64,000 nucleotides of DNA from contig NZ_FUWJ01000012.1 in NCBI RefSeq assembly GCF_900167455.1, forward strand, positions 1 to 64,000, read 5' to 3'. Origin of the DNA: Enhydrobacter aerosaccus (GTDB lineage: Bacteria > Pseudomonadota > Alphaproteobacteria > Reyranellales > Reyranellaceae). The translations under genes and the position numbers were made by a program. Shown here one piece after another: positions 6,991-15,940 of the stretch. The notes beneath the pieces were generated by a model. It had not been told where the DNA came from, did not search any database, and saw only the letters and a list, made by a program, of their open reading frames with translations. The stretch's first letter is position 1; each line of letters starts with the position of its first letter.

Positions 6991-8114
6991 CCGAGCTCGA
7001 TGAACAGGACCAGGATGATCCCGAACCATACCGGATCGATGCCGTATTTCAGCAGCACCGGATAGAGGAGCGGCACCGTGACGACGATCATGCCGAGGCT
7101 TTCCACCAGACAGCCGAGGACGGTGTAGAGCACGAACAGGGCCAGGAAGAACTCCAGCCGCGACAGCTTCAACGCCACCATCCAGGCCGTCAGCGACTCG
7201 CCCACGCCCGCGACGCTGATGGCATAGGAGAAGACGAAGGCAGTGTAGACGATCAGCAGGATATTGCCGCTGGTCATGATCGCGGACACCATCGCGGCCC
7301 GCAGCTCCTTCCAGCCGAGATGCCCCCAGATGGCCGAGACGACGAAGGCGGCGGCGCAGCCCACAGCCGCTGCCTCCGTCGGCGTTACCCAGCCGAAATA
7401 GAGGCTCCCCATGGTGCCGCCGATGACCACGGCGAAAGGGACGAGATCGCTGACGGCGGACATGAACTCCTTGAAGGTGCGCGGTCCGGTTTCGCGCGGG
7501 GCGATCTCCGGCTTGAGCAGCGCCTTGACCAGCACATAGGCCATGAACAACGCGGTCAGCAGCAGGCCCGGAACGATCCCGGCCATGAACAGCTTGGATA
7601 CCGACGTCTCGGTGAAGGTTCCGTAGACGATCATGGCGATCGACGGCGGGATCAGGATGCCCAGTGTGCCGCCGGCCGCCAGCGATCCCGCCGCCAGCGG
7701 CCGATCATAGCCGCGCTGCACCAGTTGCGGCAGCGCCACCGAGCCGATGGCCGCCGCCGTGGCGACCGAGGAACCGGAAATCGCGGCGAACAGCGCACAG
7801 CCGGCGATGTTCGTCTGCAGCAACCCGCCCGGGACCACGCAGACGAGTTTGCCGAGCCCCCGATAGATCCTGAAGCTCAATCCCGAATGCTGCATGATCT
7901 CGGCCATCAGGATGAACAGCGGAATGGCGGTGAGCGCGAAGTTGTTCATCGAGCCCCAGCTCATGAGCCCAATACCCTTCAGCGCCGGCACCCCGCCATG
8001 CAGCAGAAGGTAGACGATCGCCGGTACGCCGATGGCGAAGGGAATGGCCATACCCGCTGCCAACAGGCCCAGGAACACGACCAGGACGATCGCGACTTCA
8101 AGACCTGCACTCAT
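6810..8114 (-). CDS. dctM: TRAP transporter large permease subunit (DctM family)
   Basis: The 434-residue protein is a complete TRAP large permease with about 12 hydrophobic helices. Family hallmarks are VATAAAIGSVALPQL, GGTLGILIPPSIAMIVYG and ELGQISPPIGINLFVIQS, the last being the conserved substrate/sodium-pathway motif. It forms the transport core together with the small subunit and takes substrate from the periplasmic binding protein. The start ATG at 8114 overlaps the dctQ stop by four bases (ATGA), indicating translational coupling in a dctP-dctQ-dctM operon. Its 3' end is duplicated at 2928-3086. The substrate is likely an organic acid, in keeping with TRAP systems and the neighbouring lactonase. 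Confidence 0.95.
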   Translation of the reverse strand: MSAGLEVAIVLVVFLGLLAAGMAIPFAIGVPAIVYLLLHGGVPALKGIGLMSWGSMNNFALTAIPLFILMAEIMQHSGLSFRIYRGLGKLVCVVPGGLLQTNIAGCALFAAISGSSVATAAAIGSVALPQLVQRGYDRPLAAGSLAAGGTLGILIPPSIAMIVYGTFTETSVSKLFMAGIVPGLLLTALFMAYVLVKALLKPEIAPRETGPRTFKEFMSAVSDLVPFAVVIGGTMGSLYFGWVTPTEAAAVGCAAAFVVSAIWGHLGWKELRAAMVSAIMTSGNILLIVYTAFVFSYAISVAGVGESLTAWMVALKLSRLEFFLALFVLYTVLGCLVESLGMIVVTVPLLYPVLLKYGIDPVWFGIILVLFIELGQISPPIGINLFVIQSIWNGKLSEVVYGTIPFHLIMFVLLVLLVFWPEIALWLPQHMKTG

Positions 8115-8605
8115 GTTGCCAGTCCTCGCAGGTCGTTGAGAATCGCCCTGGCCAGCACGAGCAGCAGCATGCTGGCCCCGAGGATCATCACCATCTCGGG
8201 GATCCAGAGGGGTGTCGCGAGCGGCGTGCTCGCGACCGCCTCGCGCCTGTAGGAGCTCATGACGAACTGGATGAAGTACCAGTCGGTCAGCGCGATATAG
8301 GCAAAGGACAGCAGGTCGAAGATCAGCGCGGAAACGGCCCTGCCGCGCGCGCCGAGGCGCATCTGAACGATCTCGACACGATGGAAGGCGCCGCGCGACT
8401 GGCACAGCGCCAGGCTGAGGAAGGACACGCCCACCAGCAGGTAGCCGACGAGTTCGTCCGAATTATCGGTGGTGCTGTCGAAGACTCCCCGCAGGACGAT
8501 CTCGGTCAGCATCAGGAGGGTCATGGCGATCATGCAGAGCGACGCCAGCCACAGGCTCGCCCGTTCAAGCCAGTCGAACGGACGGCCGTCGGACCCTGCG
8601 CTCAT
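8111..8605 (-). CDS. dctQ: TRAP transporter small permease subunit (DctQ family)
   Basis: A 164-residue membrane protein with four predicted helices (about residues 16-36, 48-68, 90-112 and 136-156), the standard DctQ topology. The segment ALCQSRGAFHRVEIVQMRL after helix 2 is the conserved cytoplasmic stretch of the family. It joins DctM in the membrane complex. The ATG shares its first base with the dctP stop (TGATG at 8605), and its own stop overlaps the dctM start, so the three genes are tightly coupled. Confidence 0.93.
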   Translation of the reverse strand: MSAGSDGRPFDWLERASLWLASLCMIAMTLLMLTEIVLRGVFDSTTDNSDELVGYLLVGVSFLSLALCQSRGAFHRVEIVQMRLGARGRAVSALIFDLLSFAYIALTDWYFIQFVMSSYRREAVASTPLATPLWIPEMVMILGASMLLLVLARAILNDLRGLAT

Positions 8606-9609
8606 CAACGACCTACCGCGTCGCGGACCTTCTTCAACGCCTCTTGCGCCTGGGCGCCGTGTCGCTTGGCCCAGGCGTCCCAATAGTCTTCCATCGCCTT
8701 GGCGCCGCGCTTGTAGTCGTCCGGCGTCGCCGCGGTCTGGATCATGCCTTCGGCCTTGCGCTTGGCTTTCTCGGTTTCCTCGTCCTCGAACAGCAGCTTG
8801 GTCATCTGGGGCGCGAGGTCGACCACCGCCTTGGTGAGGGCGTCGCGCTGCGGCGGCGGCAGCTTGGCGTAGGCCTCCTTGTTCACCACGAGGTTGGCCT
8901 CGAAGAAATTGATGCCGAGATCGTAGGTGTATTTCAGCAGGTCGTGCCAGGTGCGGCCACCGCCGGAATGCGCCGTCAGCACGCCATCGACGACGCCGCG
9001 TTCGAGCGCCGAGGGCACTTCCGCCGCGCTGACGGTAAGGCCGCTCGCGCCGAAGCGCTTGAGGAACTCGATCTGCTCCGGCGAAGTCGCCCGGATCTTC
9101 TGACCCTTGAAGTCGTCGAGGCCCGTGAGCTTCTTCGTCGACCACGCGAACTGCAGTGGATAGTAGTAGGTTGCGAGCACCGTCGCGCCGAGCTTGTCGT
9201 AGCCCTTGTCGACATAGGGCTTCATCACGGCCAGAGCCTTGTCGAATTCCTGTGGCGTGGTCAGCAACATCGGCAGCCTCAGGATACCGGTGACCGGCAC
9301 ATTGCCCTGCTGCATGCCGTCGTCGCCCATCTGGATGACGTTGTCGCCGACGGCGGTGGTGATATCGGTGCCCTTGATGGTGAGCGCGCCGCCGAGATGA
9401 TATTTGAGCTGGAGCTGCCCGTTGGTTTCCTTGGCCACGCGCTCGACGATCTCGGCCATTACCCGAGCCGGCGCCAACGTCGCGGCCGGAACATAGGTGT
9501 AGACGATCCAGGTCGTCGGCGACTGCGCCCGCAGCACGGCCGGCGCAGCCACGGTTCCAGCGGCAAGCACGGTCAGCGCCTGCCGACGCGTCAACGGTCC
9601 ATTGATCAT
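8605..9609 (-). CDS. dctP: TRAP transporter substrate-binding protein (DctP family)
   Basis: A 334-residue periplasmic binding protein. The N-terminus TRRQALTVLAAGTVAAPAVL is a probable twin-arginine type signal. The mature part has DctP family features: a mid-protein DDFKGQKIRATSPEQIEFLK region with the conserved Arg that clamps the substrate carboxylate, then GASGLTVSAAEVPSALERG and VDGVLTAHSGG. The ligand cannot be named. I start at the ATG at 9609 because GGGAGGGG lies five bases upstream, instead of the open frame start at 9624. First gene of the dctPQM operon. Confidence 0.93.
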   Translation of the reverse strand: MINGPLTRRQALTVLAAGTVAAPAVLRAQSPTTWIVYTYVPAATLAPARVMAEIVERVAKETNGQLQLKYHLGGALTIKGTDITTAVGDNVIQMGDDGMQQGNVPVTGILRLPMLLTTPQEFDKALAVMKPYVDKGYDKLGATVLATYYYPLQFAWSTKKLTGLDDFKGQKIRATSPEQIEFLKRFGASGLTVSAAEVPSALERGVVDGVLTAHSGGGRTWHDLLKYTYDLGINFFEANLVVNKEAYAKLPPPQRDALTKAVVDLAPQMTKLLFEDEETEKAKRKAEGMIQTAATPDDYKRGAKAMEDYWDAWAKRHGAQAQEALKKVRDAVGR

Positions 9610-9653
9610 GCGATCCCCTCCCAATCGTTCTTGGCGGGGACCGTAACGCGCCC

Positions 9654-10574
9654 TCAGGCGTGTGAATACATAGGCTTTCCGCCTACCGGCATCCTGGCTC
9701 GCAGGATGGTGCCTCCCGCCACTTTTTCACTGGACCGTGACACCACGAGGTAGAGGTCATGGCCGTTGAAGGCGATGTTGGTGCAGAAGATGTCGTCGCC
9801 CGCATCGACATGATGGGTCGGGCGACCGAGATGATCGAAGCGCCACACCGTCGTGCTGGGATGGGCGACGAGCAGCCCGCCCTCCGCATCGAGTGCCATG
9901 CCGTCCGGTCCGGCATGACCACCGCTCATCTGGATGAACAACCCGACCTTGCTTGCCGTGCCGTCCGCCATCAGCGGCAGGCGCCATACGGCATTGCCGC
10001 GCGTCACGCCGACATAGAGCACGGTCTCCGCCTTGTTCATCACGAGCCCGTTCGGACTCGGCACCGTGTTGACCAGCAGCGTGAGCCTGCCCGTCGCGTC
10101 GTAGCGATAGACGCGGCCAGTCGGATCATGCAGCCCCGTCTGGCCCTGGTCGGTGAAATAGAGATCGCCGTTGGCGGCGAAGAACAGATCGTTGACGCCC
10201 TTGAAGCTCTCCGAGCCGCGATGATCGATCACCGGCGTGACCTTGCCGCTATCCGGATCGAGCTGGACGATTCCGCGCTTGTAGTCGGTGATGAAGATGC
10301 GGCCGTCCTTGTGGATCTTGAGCCCGTTCGGCCAACCGTCATATTCCGTAACCAAGGTCCACTCGCCGGCCGGGCTGATGCGGAACACGCGGCCGAACGG
10401 GATGTCGGTGACGTAGAGATTGCCGGCACGATCGAAGCTCGGCCCTTCGAGGAATGAATCGAGTTCCATGCCCGCGGCATTGGCATCGCCCCACGAGGTG
10501 CGGCGCGGCTTGCGGTACTTGTCCGGCATGCGCGTGAATTCCGTTGCCGGTACTGGCTTCGTCAATCCGTACAT
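9654..10574 (-). CDS. SMP-30/gluconolactonase/LRE-like family protein
   Basis: The 306-residue protein is a six-bladed beta-propeller of the SMP-30 family. The divalent-metal ligands of the family are in place: Glu43 in FLEGPSFD, Asn175 in PSPNGLVMN and Asp224 in GPDGMALD, with GVNDLFFA supplying the further Asn near residue 128. No signal peptide is seen, so it acts in the cytoplasm. These enzymes hydrolyse sugar lactones. It is 44 bp upstream of dctP on the same strand and may be transcribed with the TRAP operon, suggesting that the imported substrate or a product passes through a lactone. Confidence 0.9.
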   Translation of the reverse strand: MYGLTKPVPATEFTRMPDKYRKPRRTSWGDANAAGMELDSFLEGPSFDRAGNLYVTDIPFGRVFRISPAGEWTLVTEYDGWPNGLKIHKDGRIFITDYKRGIVQLDPDSGKVTPVIDHRGSESFKGVNDLFFAANGDLYFTDQGQTGLHDPTGRVYRYDATGRLTLLVNTVPSPNGLVMNKAETVLYVGVTRGNAVWRLPLMADGTASKVGLFIQMSGGHAGPDGMALDAEGGLLVAHPSTTVWRFDHLGRPTHHVDAGDDIFCTNIAFNGHDLYLVVSRSSEKVAGGTILRARMPVGGKPMYSHA

Positions 10575-10640
10575 TGCGTTTCCTCTTCAACTGCCGGGCA
10601 GATGAGCGCGCAGACGCATACCCCTCGTCTCTTTTCATGC

Positions 10641-10742
10641 TCCTCGCCCCCGCTAGGGGGAGAGGTGGGGTGAGGGGGTGAGGCACGTCCGGTTGCAACG
10701 AGCCCCCTCACCTAGGCTCTCCCCCAAGGGGGAGAGGAACAT
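10641..10742. repeat. Extragenic inverted-repeat element, copy 2
   Basis: Starts with TCCTCGCCCCCGCTAGGGGG, continues GAGAGGTGGGGTGAGGGGGTGAGG and after a 20-base spacer returns as CCCCCTCACCTAGGCTCTCCCCCAAG then GGGGGAGAGGAACATGA. The arms match those of copy 1 at 241-334, including the flanking AGGAACATGA. It lies just after the stop of the aminotransferase gene and before the lactonase gene on the minus strand, where its hairpins could terminate transcription. Confidence 0.8.
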
Positions 10743-10771
10743 GAAGAAGGCGCGGACTGCGCGCGTCCGAC

Positions 10772-12175
10772 CTAAGCCGCCTTCACTTCTTTCTCGGCCT
10801 TGAGGGCGCGCACGGTCTGGCGCAGGGCGTGCACCGTCTTCTCGATCTCGGCGCCGCCATGCGTGGCGGAGACGAAACCGCCCGGCGCGCCCATCACGTC
10901 GACGCCGTGGGTCATCAGGCCCATGCGGATTTTGCCCGTGAGCGGACCCGCGCCGCGCGCGCCCTTGAGCTTCTCGATCGGCACCTTCAGGGGATCGAAG
11001 CTGGCGGGATCGATCGGGTCGCCGTAGGGATTGGGATAGATCAGGAAGGTCGAGCTCTGGCCGTAGATGCCCCACGGCACGCCTTCCTGCACCAGCACCT
11101 CGGTCAGCGCCTTGCGCAGTTCGGCCGCCGTCTTGTTGGCCTTCTCCGCCAGATCCTCATCGCGCAGCAGCGTCAGCGCCGTCACCGCGGCCGCGGCCGA
11201 CAGCGGATTGGCATTGTACGTGCCGGGATGGAGGATGCGCTCGATCTTGCGGGCCGCCGTCGCGGCGTGATCGATGCGGTCGAGGATCTCGCGCTTGCCG
11301 GACACGGCACCGCCCGGCAGGCCGCCGGCCACGATCTTGGCCTGGATGCACAGGTCCGGCGTGATGCCGAAGGCCTTCTGGGCGCCACCCGACGACCAGC
11401 GATAGCCGGTGATGACCTCGTCCATCAGCATGACGACGCCCTTCTTCGCGGTGGCGTCACGCACCGCCTGGATGAAGCCCGGCGGTAGCGGCACCTGGCC
11501 CCAGGAGGCACCCGACGGCTCGAACATCACGGCGGCGATGTCATCACGCTCCTCGATCAGCTTCACCACTGCGGCGACGTCGTTGCTCGGCATGATGATC
11601 GACAGCGCGCTCACCTCCTGCGGCACGCCCGGCGTCGTGCCACCGTCGTAGGTGGCGCCAGCGCCGGCCGTCACGTTGTCGTGCCAGCCGTGGAAGTGGC
11701 CGAGGAAGCGGACGATCTTGTCCTTGCCGGTGTGGGCGCGCGCGAGACGGATCGCCATGTGCGAGGCCTCGGTGCCCGACGCGGTGAAGCGCACCTTCTC
11801 CGCGCACGGCGTCAGCTCGCACACGAGCTCGGCCCAGCGCACCTCGAGTTCGTGGCTGGAGCCGTAGTGCGTTCCCAGTTCCATCTGCCGCTGTACCGCC
11901 TCGACGACGGCGGGATGCGAATGGCCCAGCAGCATGGCGCCGTGGCCACCGAAGTAATCGACATACTCGTTGCCGTCGACATCCCACTTGCGCGGTCCCT
12001 TGGCCTTGCCGACGTGGATGGAATAGGGATCGAGATAGCGGGCATCATGGGTAATGCCGCTGGGCAGAACCTTGCGCGCGCGCTCGAACAGCGCCGCGGA
12101 GCCGCCGGTGCGGGCGCGGTAATCGGCGACAATGGCGGAGTTGGTTGCTTGCGAATCGTTCTTCGGCGTACTCAT
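10772..12175 (-). CDS. Class III (GSA-type) aminotransferase/aminomutase family protein
   Basis: The 467-residue protein is a fold-type I PLP enzyme close to glutamate-1-semialdehyde aminomutase. The segment NEYVDYFGGHGAMLLGHSHP, the phosphate-binding region TASGTEASHMAIRLARA, the cofactor-ring contact MDEVITGYR and the Schiff-base lysine K280 in LCIQAKIVAGGLPGGAVSG are all present. It is longer than HemL (about 430) and has an insert near PNPYGDPIDPASFDPLK, so a catabolic aminotransferase or aminomutase acting on a beta- or omega-amino acid is more likely than haem synthesis. No hem gene is near. It is divergent from the second PLP enzyme at 12277, about 100 bp apart, and the two may act in one pathway. 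Confidence 0.9.
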   Translation of the reverse strand: MSTPKNDSQATNSAIVADYRARTGGSAALFERARKVLPSGITHDARYLDPYSIHVGKAKGPRKWDVDGNEYVDYFGGHGAMLLGHSHPAVVEAVQRQMELGTHYGSSHELEVRWAELVCELTPCAEKVRFTASGTEASHMAIRLARAHTGKDKIVRFLGHFHGWHDNVTAGAGATYDGGTTPGVPQEVSALSIIMPSNDVAAVVKLIEERDDIAAVMFEPSGASWGQVPLPPGFIQAVRDATAKKGVVMLMDEVITGYRWSSGGAQKAFGITPDLCIQAKIVAGGLPGGAVSGKREILDRIDHAATAARKIERILHPGTYNANPLSAAAAVTALTLLRDEDLAEKANKTAAELRKALTEVLVQEGVPWGIYGQSSTFLIYPNPYGDPIDPASFDPLKVPIEKLKGARGAGPLTGKIRMGLMTHGVDVMGAPGGFVSATHGGAEIEKTVHALRQTVRALKAEKEVKAA

Positions 12176-12276
12176 TTGCCCTCACGTAACTAATGCCCGA
12201 ACATCGCAAGCCTCGCTTGCTTCGCCAAGGGCCACGGTCCTATCGTCCCCTGTCTTTCGCAGACCGGAGCCTGCCA

Positions 12277-13467
12277 GTGAACGCCTCAGTGAACACCAAG
12301 CCGCGCGGACGTCAGTTCTTCAATAATCCCGGCCCCACCAACATTCCCGACCGCATTTTGCGGGCGATGGACAGGCCGGTGATGGACTTCATGGCGCCGG
12401 AGTTCCTGGAGATCCAGCGCGCTTGCATGGCTGGTGTGAAGCGCGTCCTGAAGACCGACCAGACGCTGTTCGCCCATGCCTCGACCGGACATGGTGCGTG
12501 GGAGGCCGCCGTCGCCAACCTGTTCTCACCGGGCGATACGGTGCTGGTGGTGGAGACCGGCTATTTCTCGCTGAGCTGGAAAGAGATGGCCGAGACGCTC
12601 GGCATCAAGGTCGAGACCGTGGCGGCCGACTGGCGCAAGGGCGTCGACATCGCCAAGGTCGCGGAGCGGCTCTCCCAGGACAAGGCGCACGAGATCAAGG
12701 CGATCCTCGCGGTCCATAACGAGACCGCGACCGGCCTCGTCCTGCCGCTGCCGGAGATCCGCCGCGCCCTCGACGACGCCAAGCATCCGGCCCTGCTGCT
12801 CTCCGACACCATCTCCTCCCTCGGCAGCATGGAATACAAGATGGATGCCTGGGGCATCGACGTCACCATCGGCGGCAGCCAGAAGGGATTGATGCTGCCC
12901 ACCGGCATGGCGATCACGGGCGTCAGCGCCAAGGCGATGGAAGCGTCGCGCAAGTCGAAGCTGCCGAAATACTACTTCAGCTGGGAGCTTATGGAGGCGC
13001 GCAAGCCGCAGCGCTTCATCGGCACCGTGCCGGTGCATTTCTTCTTCGGGCTCCAGGAGTCTCTCAAGATGCTGGAGGAGGAAGGGCTCGATTCCGTGTT
13101 TGCGCGTCACGCCCGCCTTGCCGAGGCGACGCGAGCCGCCGTGCGCGCCTGGGGCGCCGATGGCAAGGGCCCGACTCTGTACGGCCAGACGCCCGACCGC
13201 CTGTCCAATTCCGTGACGACGGTGTTGATGCCCGAGGGTGTCAGCTCAGACGGCATGCGCAAGGCGGCGCTGGAGCGCTTCAACCTGTCGCTGGGCGGCG
13301 GACTCGGGCCGCTGATGGGCAAGGTGTTCCGCATCGGCCACATGGGCGATCTCAACGAACCCATGCTGCTGGGCTGCCTCGCCACGACCGAGCTGGCGAT
13401 GAAGACGGCCGGCGTGCCGTTCTGCCCCGGCGGCGTCGACGCGGCGATCCAGTCGCTGGCCGGCTAG
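12277..13467 (+). CDS. Alanine/serine-glyoxylate aminotransferase family protein
   Basis: The 396-residue protein is a class V PLP aminotransferase. NNPGPTNIPDRILRAM is the usual N-terminal glyoxylate-aminotransferase opening, ASTGHGAWEAAVANLFSPGD binds the cofactor phosphate, and K203 in TIGGSQKGLMLPTG is the Schiff-base lysine. The C-terminal FRIGHMGDLNE is a family signature. The likely reaction is transfer of an amino group from serine or alanine to glyoxylate. I choose the GTG at 12277 with GGAG seven bases upstream; a second in-frame GTG at 12289 is possible, and the frame is open from 12193. Confidence 0.9.
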   Translation: MNASVNTKPRGRQFFNNPGPTNIPDRILRAMDRPVMDFMAPEFLEIQRACMAGVKRVLKTDQTLFAHASTGHGAWEAAVANLFSPGDTVLVVETGYFSLSWKEMAETLGIKVETVAADWRKGVDIAKVAERLSQDKAHEIKAILAVHNETATGLVLPLPEIRRALDDAKHPALLLSDTISSLGSMEYKMDAWGIDVTIGGSQKGLMLPTGMAITGVSAKAMEASRKSKLPKYYFSWELMEARKPQRFIGTVPVHFFFGLQESLKMLEEEGLDSVFARHARLAEATRAAVRAWGADGKGPTLYGQTPDRLSNSVTTVLMPEGVSSDGMRKAALERFNLSLGGGLGPLMGKVFRIGHMGDLNEPMLLGCLATTELAMKTAGVPFCPGGVDAAIQSLAG

Positions 13468-13475
13468 ACTCTGCG

Positions 13476-13497
13476 GAGCGCGGACCTGCCCGCGCTC
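13476..13497. terminator. Hairpin after the aminotransferase gene
   Basis: GAGCGCGG, a six-base loop ACCTGC, and CCGCGCTC form a perfect 8-bp stem nine bases after the stop codon. No T-run follows, so an intrinsic terminator is only possible, not proved. Confidence 0.45.
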
Positions 13498-13528
13498 CTG
13501 CGATCCATCGTCGAAAGCCGGTTGGCCG

Positions 13529-13975
13529 ATGCACTCGCTCGAAGCCTACCTGCACGCGCACATACCGCTCTCCGCGAGCATGGGCGTGTCGGTCGTCAGC
13601 GCCTCCCAGGACGAGGTGGTGCTGCGTGCACCGCTGGAGCCGAACATCAATCACAAGAGCACGGTGTTCGGCGGCAGCGCGTCGGCGCTGGCCATCCTCG
13701 CGGCCTGGTCGCTCTTGCACCTGCGGCTTACGGCCGAGGGTCTGCACGGTCAGCTCGTGATCCAATCCAACCGGATGGACTACGACCGTCCGATGACGGG
13801 TGCGTTCATGGCCGCGTCCACATTGGCCGACCCGGCCGCCTGGCCCCTGTTCGTCAGGACGCTCACGCGGCACAAGCGCGCGCGCATCGAGGCGCTGTCG
13901 ACGCTCAGCTGTGACAATGCAGTTGCCGGCAGGCTGTCCGGCCGCTTCGTCGCTCTCCTGATGGAGAAGCCTTAG
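13529..13975 (+). CDS. YiiD/PaaI-like hotdog thioesterase
   Basis: The 148-residue protein looks like the YiiD C-terminal (putative thioesterase) hotdog domain. It begins with LEAYLHAHIPLSASMGVSVV, continues with the NHKSTVFGGSASALAILAAW helix, in which HKSTVFGGS is the family hallmark for the active-site helix, and ends after two long strands. The natural thioester is unknown. Its stop overlaps the stop of the convergent carbonic anhydrase gene by four bases. It lies 61 bp after the aminotransferase gene on the same strand and might be in its transcript, although a hairpin lies between them. Confidence 0.8.
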   Translation: MHSLEAYLHAHIPLSASMGVSVVSASQDEVVLRAPLEPNINHKSTVFGGSASALAILAAWSLLHLRLTAEGLHGQLVIQSNRMDYDRPMTGAFMAASTLADPAAWPLFVRTLTRHKRARIEALSTLSCDNAVAGRLSGRFVALLMEKP

Positions 13976-14703
13976 AAGTCCGGCTTTCCCGACGCCTTGT
14001 CGATCAGGCGCTGCGGGCTGACGGCCGACAAGGCGGTGTCCTTGCCGATCGTGGCGGTGATCTCGACGCCCTTCACCGGCTCGAACGCCGTGCTGGCCGG
14101 ATTGAAAGCGTAGAGCTGCCCTTCGACGAGATTGAACCACCAGGCGTGCAGCCGGAGCTTGCCCGCGGCCACGCGCTCGGCCAGCCACGGGAAGCTCATC
14201 AGGTTCTGGACGCTCTTCAGCACCGCCGCCTGTTCGACGACGCGAGCGATCTGTTCGCGCGGCTTGCCGTCGAGCTGGCGCACGGCGACGTCGCGCACTT
14301 CCTGGGCCACCGCCATCCAGGTCGAAATATAGTCGTAACCGGCATAGGCGCTCGACCGACCGTCCACCAGGGCGGCGATGCCGCCGCACAGCGCATGCCC
14401 CAGGACCACGACATGCTCGACCTCGAGCGCCCGCACGGCAAACTCGATGGCCGCCGACGTGCCGTGATAGTGCAAGTCGGGCTCCGCCGGCGGCACCATC
14501 GCGGAAACATTGCGGATGGTGAAAATGTCCCCGGGCCGCGTCTGGGTAATGATGCCCGGATCGACCCGGGCATCGGAGCAGCCAATGAACAGGATCTTGG
14601 GGGATTGGCCTTCGGTCGCCAGCTTGTCGAACAGGTCGAGATGCTCGCGATAATAGCCAAGACGAAAATCCGCGAAGCCCTTGAGAAGTCGTTCCAACGC
14701 CAT
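13972..14703 (-). CDS. Beta-class carbonic anhydrase
   Basis: The 243-residue protein has the complete beta-class zinc site: Cys42, His103 and Cys106 with the Asp44-Arg46 dyad (IGCSDARVDPG and VVLGHALCGGIAAL). It therefore should reversibly hydrate CO2 in the cytoplasm. Length and order agree with the bacterial plant-type CynT/Can group. I use the ATG at 14703, since the upstream open frame to 14883 has no homology. It is divergent from the enoyl-CoA hydratase gene with 42 bp between the starts. Confidence 0.94.
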   Translation of the reverse strand: MALERLLKGFADFRLGYYREHLDLFDKLATEGQSPKILFIGCSDARVDPGIITQTRPGDIFTIRNVSAMVPPAEPDLHYHGTSAAIEFAVRALEVEHVVVLGHALCGGIAALVDGRSSAYAGYDYISTWMAVAQEVRDVAVRQLDGKPREQIARVVEQAAVLKSVQNLMSFPWLAERVAAGKLRLHAWWFNLVEGQLYAFNPASTAFEPVKGVEITATIGKDTALSAVSPQRLIDKASGKPDF

Positions 14704-14745
14704 GACGCCTCGCTTACGATGGGGGCCATTCCACGGACCAGGGAC

Positions 14746-15525
14746 ATGACCCAAGAACTCCTCTACGACAAGCGCGGCGATATCGGCTGGATCACCTTCA
14801 ACCGGCCGCAGGCCCGCAATGCCATGACCTTCGCCATGTATGAAGGCCTGGCCGAGATTTGTAGCCGCGTCGGCACGACGCACGAAGTCAAGGTCCTGGT
14901 GATCACCGGCGCCGGCGACAAGGCTTTCGCCGCCGGCACCGACATCGGCCAGTTCAAGTCGTTCCAGAGCGGCGAGGACGGCATCGCCTACGAGCGCAAG
15001 ATGGACGGCATCCTGGGCAGCATCGAACGCTGCGCCGTGCCCACCATCGCCGCGATCGCCGGCTTCTGCACCGGCGGCGGCGCCACGATCGCCGCCGTCT
15101 GCGACTTCCGGATCGCCACGACGACGGCGCAGTTCGGCTTTCCCATCGCGCGCACTCTGGGCAATTGCCTGTCAATGTCCAACTACGCGCGCTTCGCCAC
15201 GCTGATCGGGCCGCAGCGCGTCAAGGAGATGGTCTTCCTCGCCAAGCTCATGGATGCGCAAACGGCCCTTCACGTCGGGCTGGTGAGCGAACTGCTGGCC
15301 GATGTCCCGGCGCTGCAGGCTCGGGCGCAGGAACTCGCGACCATCATCGCCGGCAACGCGCCGATCACGATGCAGACGACCAAGGAAGCGCTGCGCCGCC
15401 TGCAGGCGAAGCTCGCCGACGAAAACATCGACGACCTGGTCCGGCACACTTATGGTAGCGCCGATTTCCGCGAAGGCATGACGGCCTTTCTCGAAAAGCG
15501 GGCCCCGAAGTGGAGTGGTCGATGA
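14746..15525 (+). CDS. Enoyl-CoA hydratase/isomerase family protein
   Basis: A 259-residue crotonase-fold protein. The two oxyanion-hole loops are visible: FAAGTDIGQF and GFCTGGGATIAAVCDFRIA. It has LIGPQRVKEMVFLAKLMDAQTA in place of the usual second catalytic glutamate region; neither of the two glutamates of classical hydratase can be assigned confidently, so isomerase or hydrolase activity is also possible. The start is the ATG at 14746. Its stop is overlapped by the start of the following lipoprotein gene (ATGATGA at 15522). Confidence 0.88.
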   Translation: MTQELLYDKRGDIGWITFNRPQARNAMTFAMYEGLAEICSRVGTTHEVKVLVITGAGDKAFAAGTDIGQFKSFQSGEDGIAYERKMDGILGSIERCAVPTIAAIAGFCTGGGATIAAVCDFRIATTTAQFGFPIARTLGNCLSMSNYARFATLIGPQRVKEMVFLAKLMDAQTALHVGLVSELLADVPALQARAQELATIIAGNAPITMQTTKEALRRLQAKLADENIDDLVRHTYGSADFREGMTAFLEKRAPKWSGR

Positions 15526-15929
15526 TGACAAGTGTGTTGCGTGTATTGTCGGCCGTCGGCCTGGTGGTCGCTCTCGGCGCCTGCGATCACCGCGCCAACG
15601 TGGCGAACAAGGAAGACATGATGGTGGCGTCGGGCTTCCGCTTCGTGCCCGTGAACACGCCGGAGCGGCTGGCCCTGTTCCAGCAGCTTCCGCCGCACAA
15701 GTTCCTGAAGCAGATCAAGGGCGACAAGATCATCTATATCTACCCGGATCCGACCGTCTGCGGCTGCCTCTATGTCGGCAACGCACAGGCCTATACGAAC
15801 TATCGCAAGGCCGTGTTCGACAAGCGGCTGGCCGACGAACAGGCGATGGCGGCGCAGGATCTCGATAACGCGAGCTGGAACTGGTACCCGTGGGGCCCCT
15901 ACGTCGTGGATCCGGTCTTTTATTATTGA
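15522..15929 (+). CDS. Small lipoprotein of unknown function
   Basis: A 135-residue protein with a signal peptide and lipobox: TSVLRVLSAVGLVVALGACD, where the cysteine at about residue 21 would be lipidated. The mature part has a paired cysteine motif DPTVCGCLYVGNAQAY and an aromatic-rich tail SWNWYPWGPYVVDPVFYY. I do not recognise a named family. A GGAG lies six bases before ATG 15522, with a second ATG immediately after. It overlaps the end of the enoyl-CoA hydratase gene and is probably co-transcribed with it. Confidence 0.75.
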   Translation: MMTSVLRVLSAVGLVVALGACDHRANVANKEDMMVASGFRFVPVNTPERLALFQQLPPHKFLKQIKGDKIIYIYPDPTVCGCLYVGNAQAYTNYRKAVFDKRLADEQAMAAQDLDNASWNWYPWGPYVVDPVFYY

Positions 15930-15940
15930 GCCGATAGACG

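Noticed and set aside
6600..8252. A 550-codon plus-strand frame opposite dctM
   Set aside because: Composition (His, Gln, Asp and Arg runs) is that of a complementary-strand shadow. dctM is complete and well supported.
10772..12175. Aminotransferase as haem-pathway HemL
   Set aside because: It is longer than HemL, has an additional loop, and lies among catabolic genes. A catabolic role is more likely.
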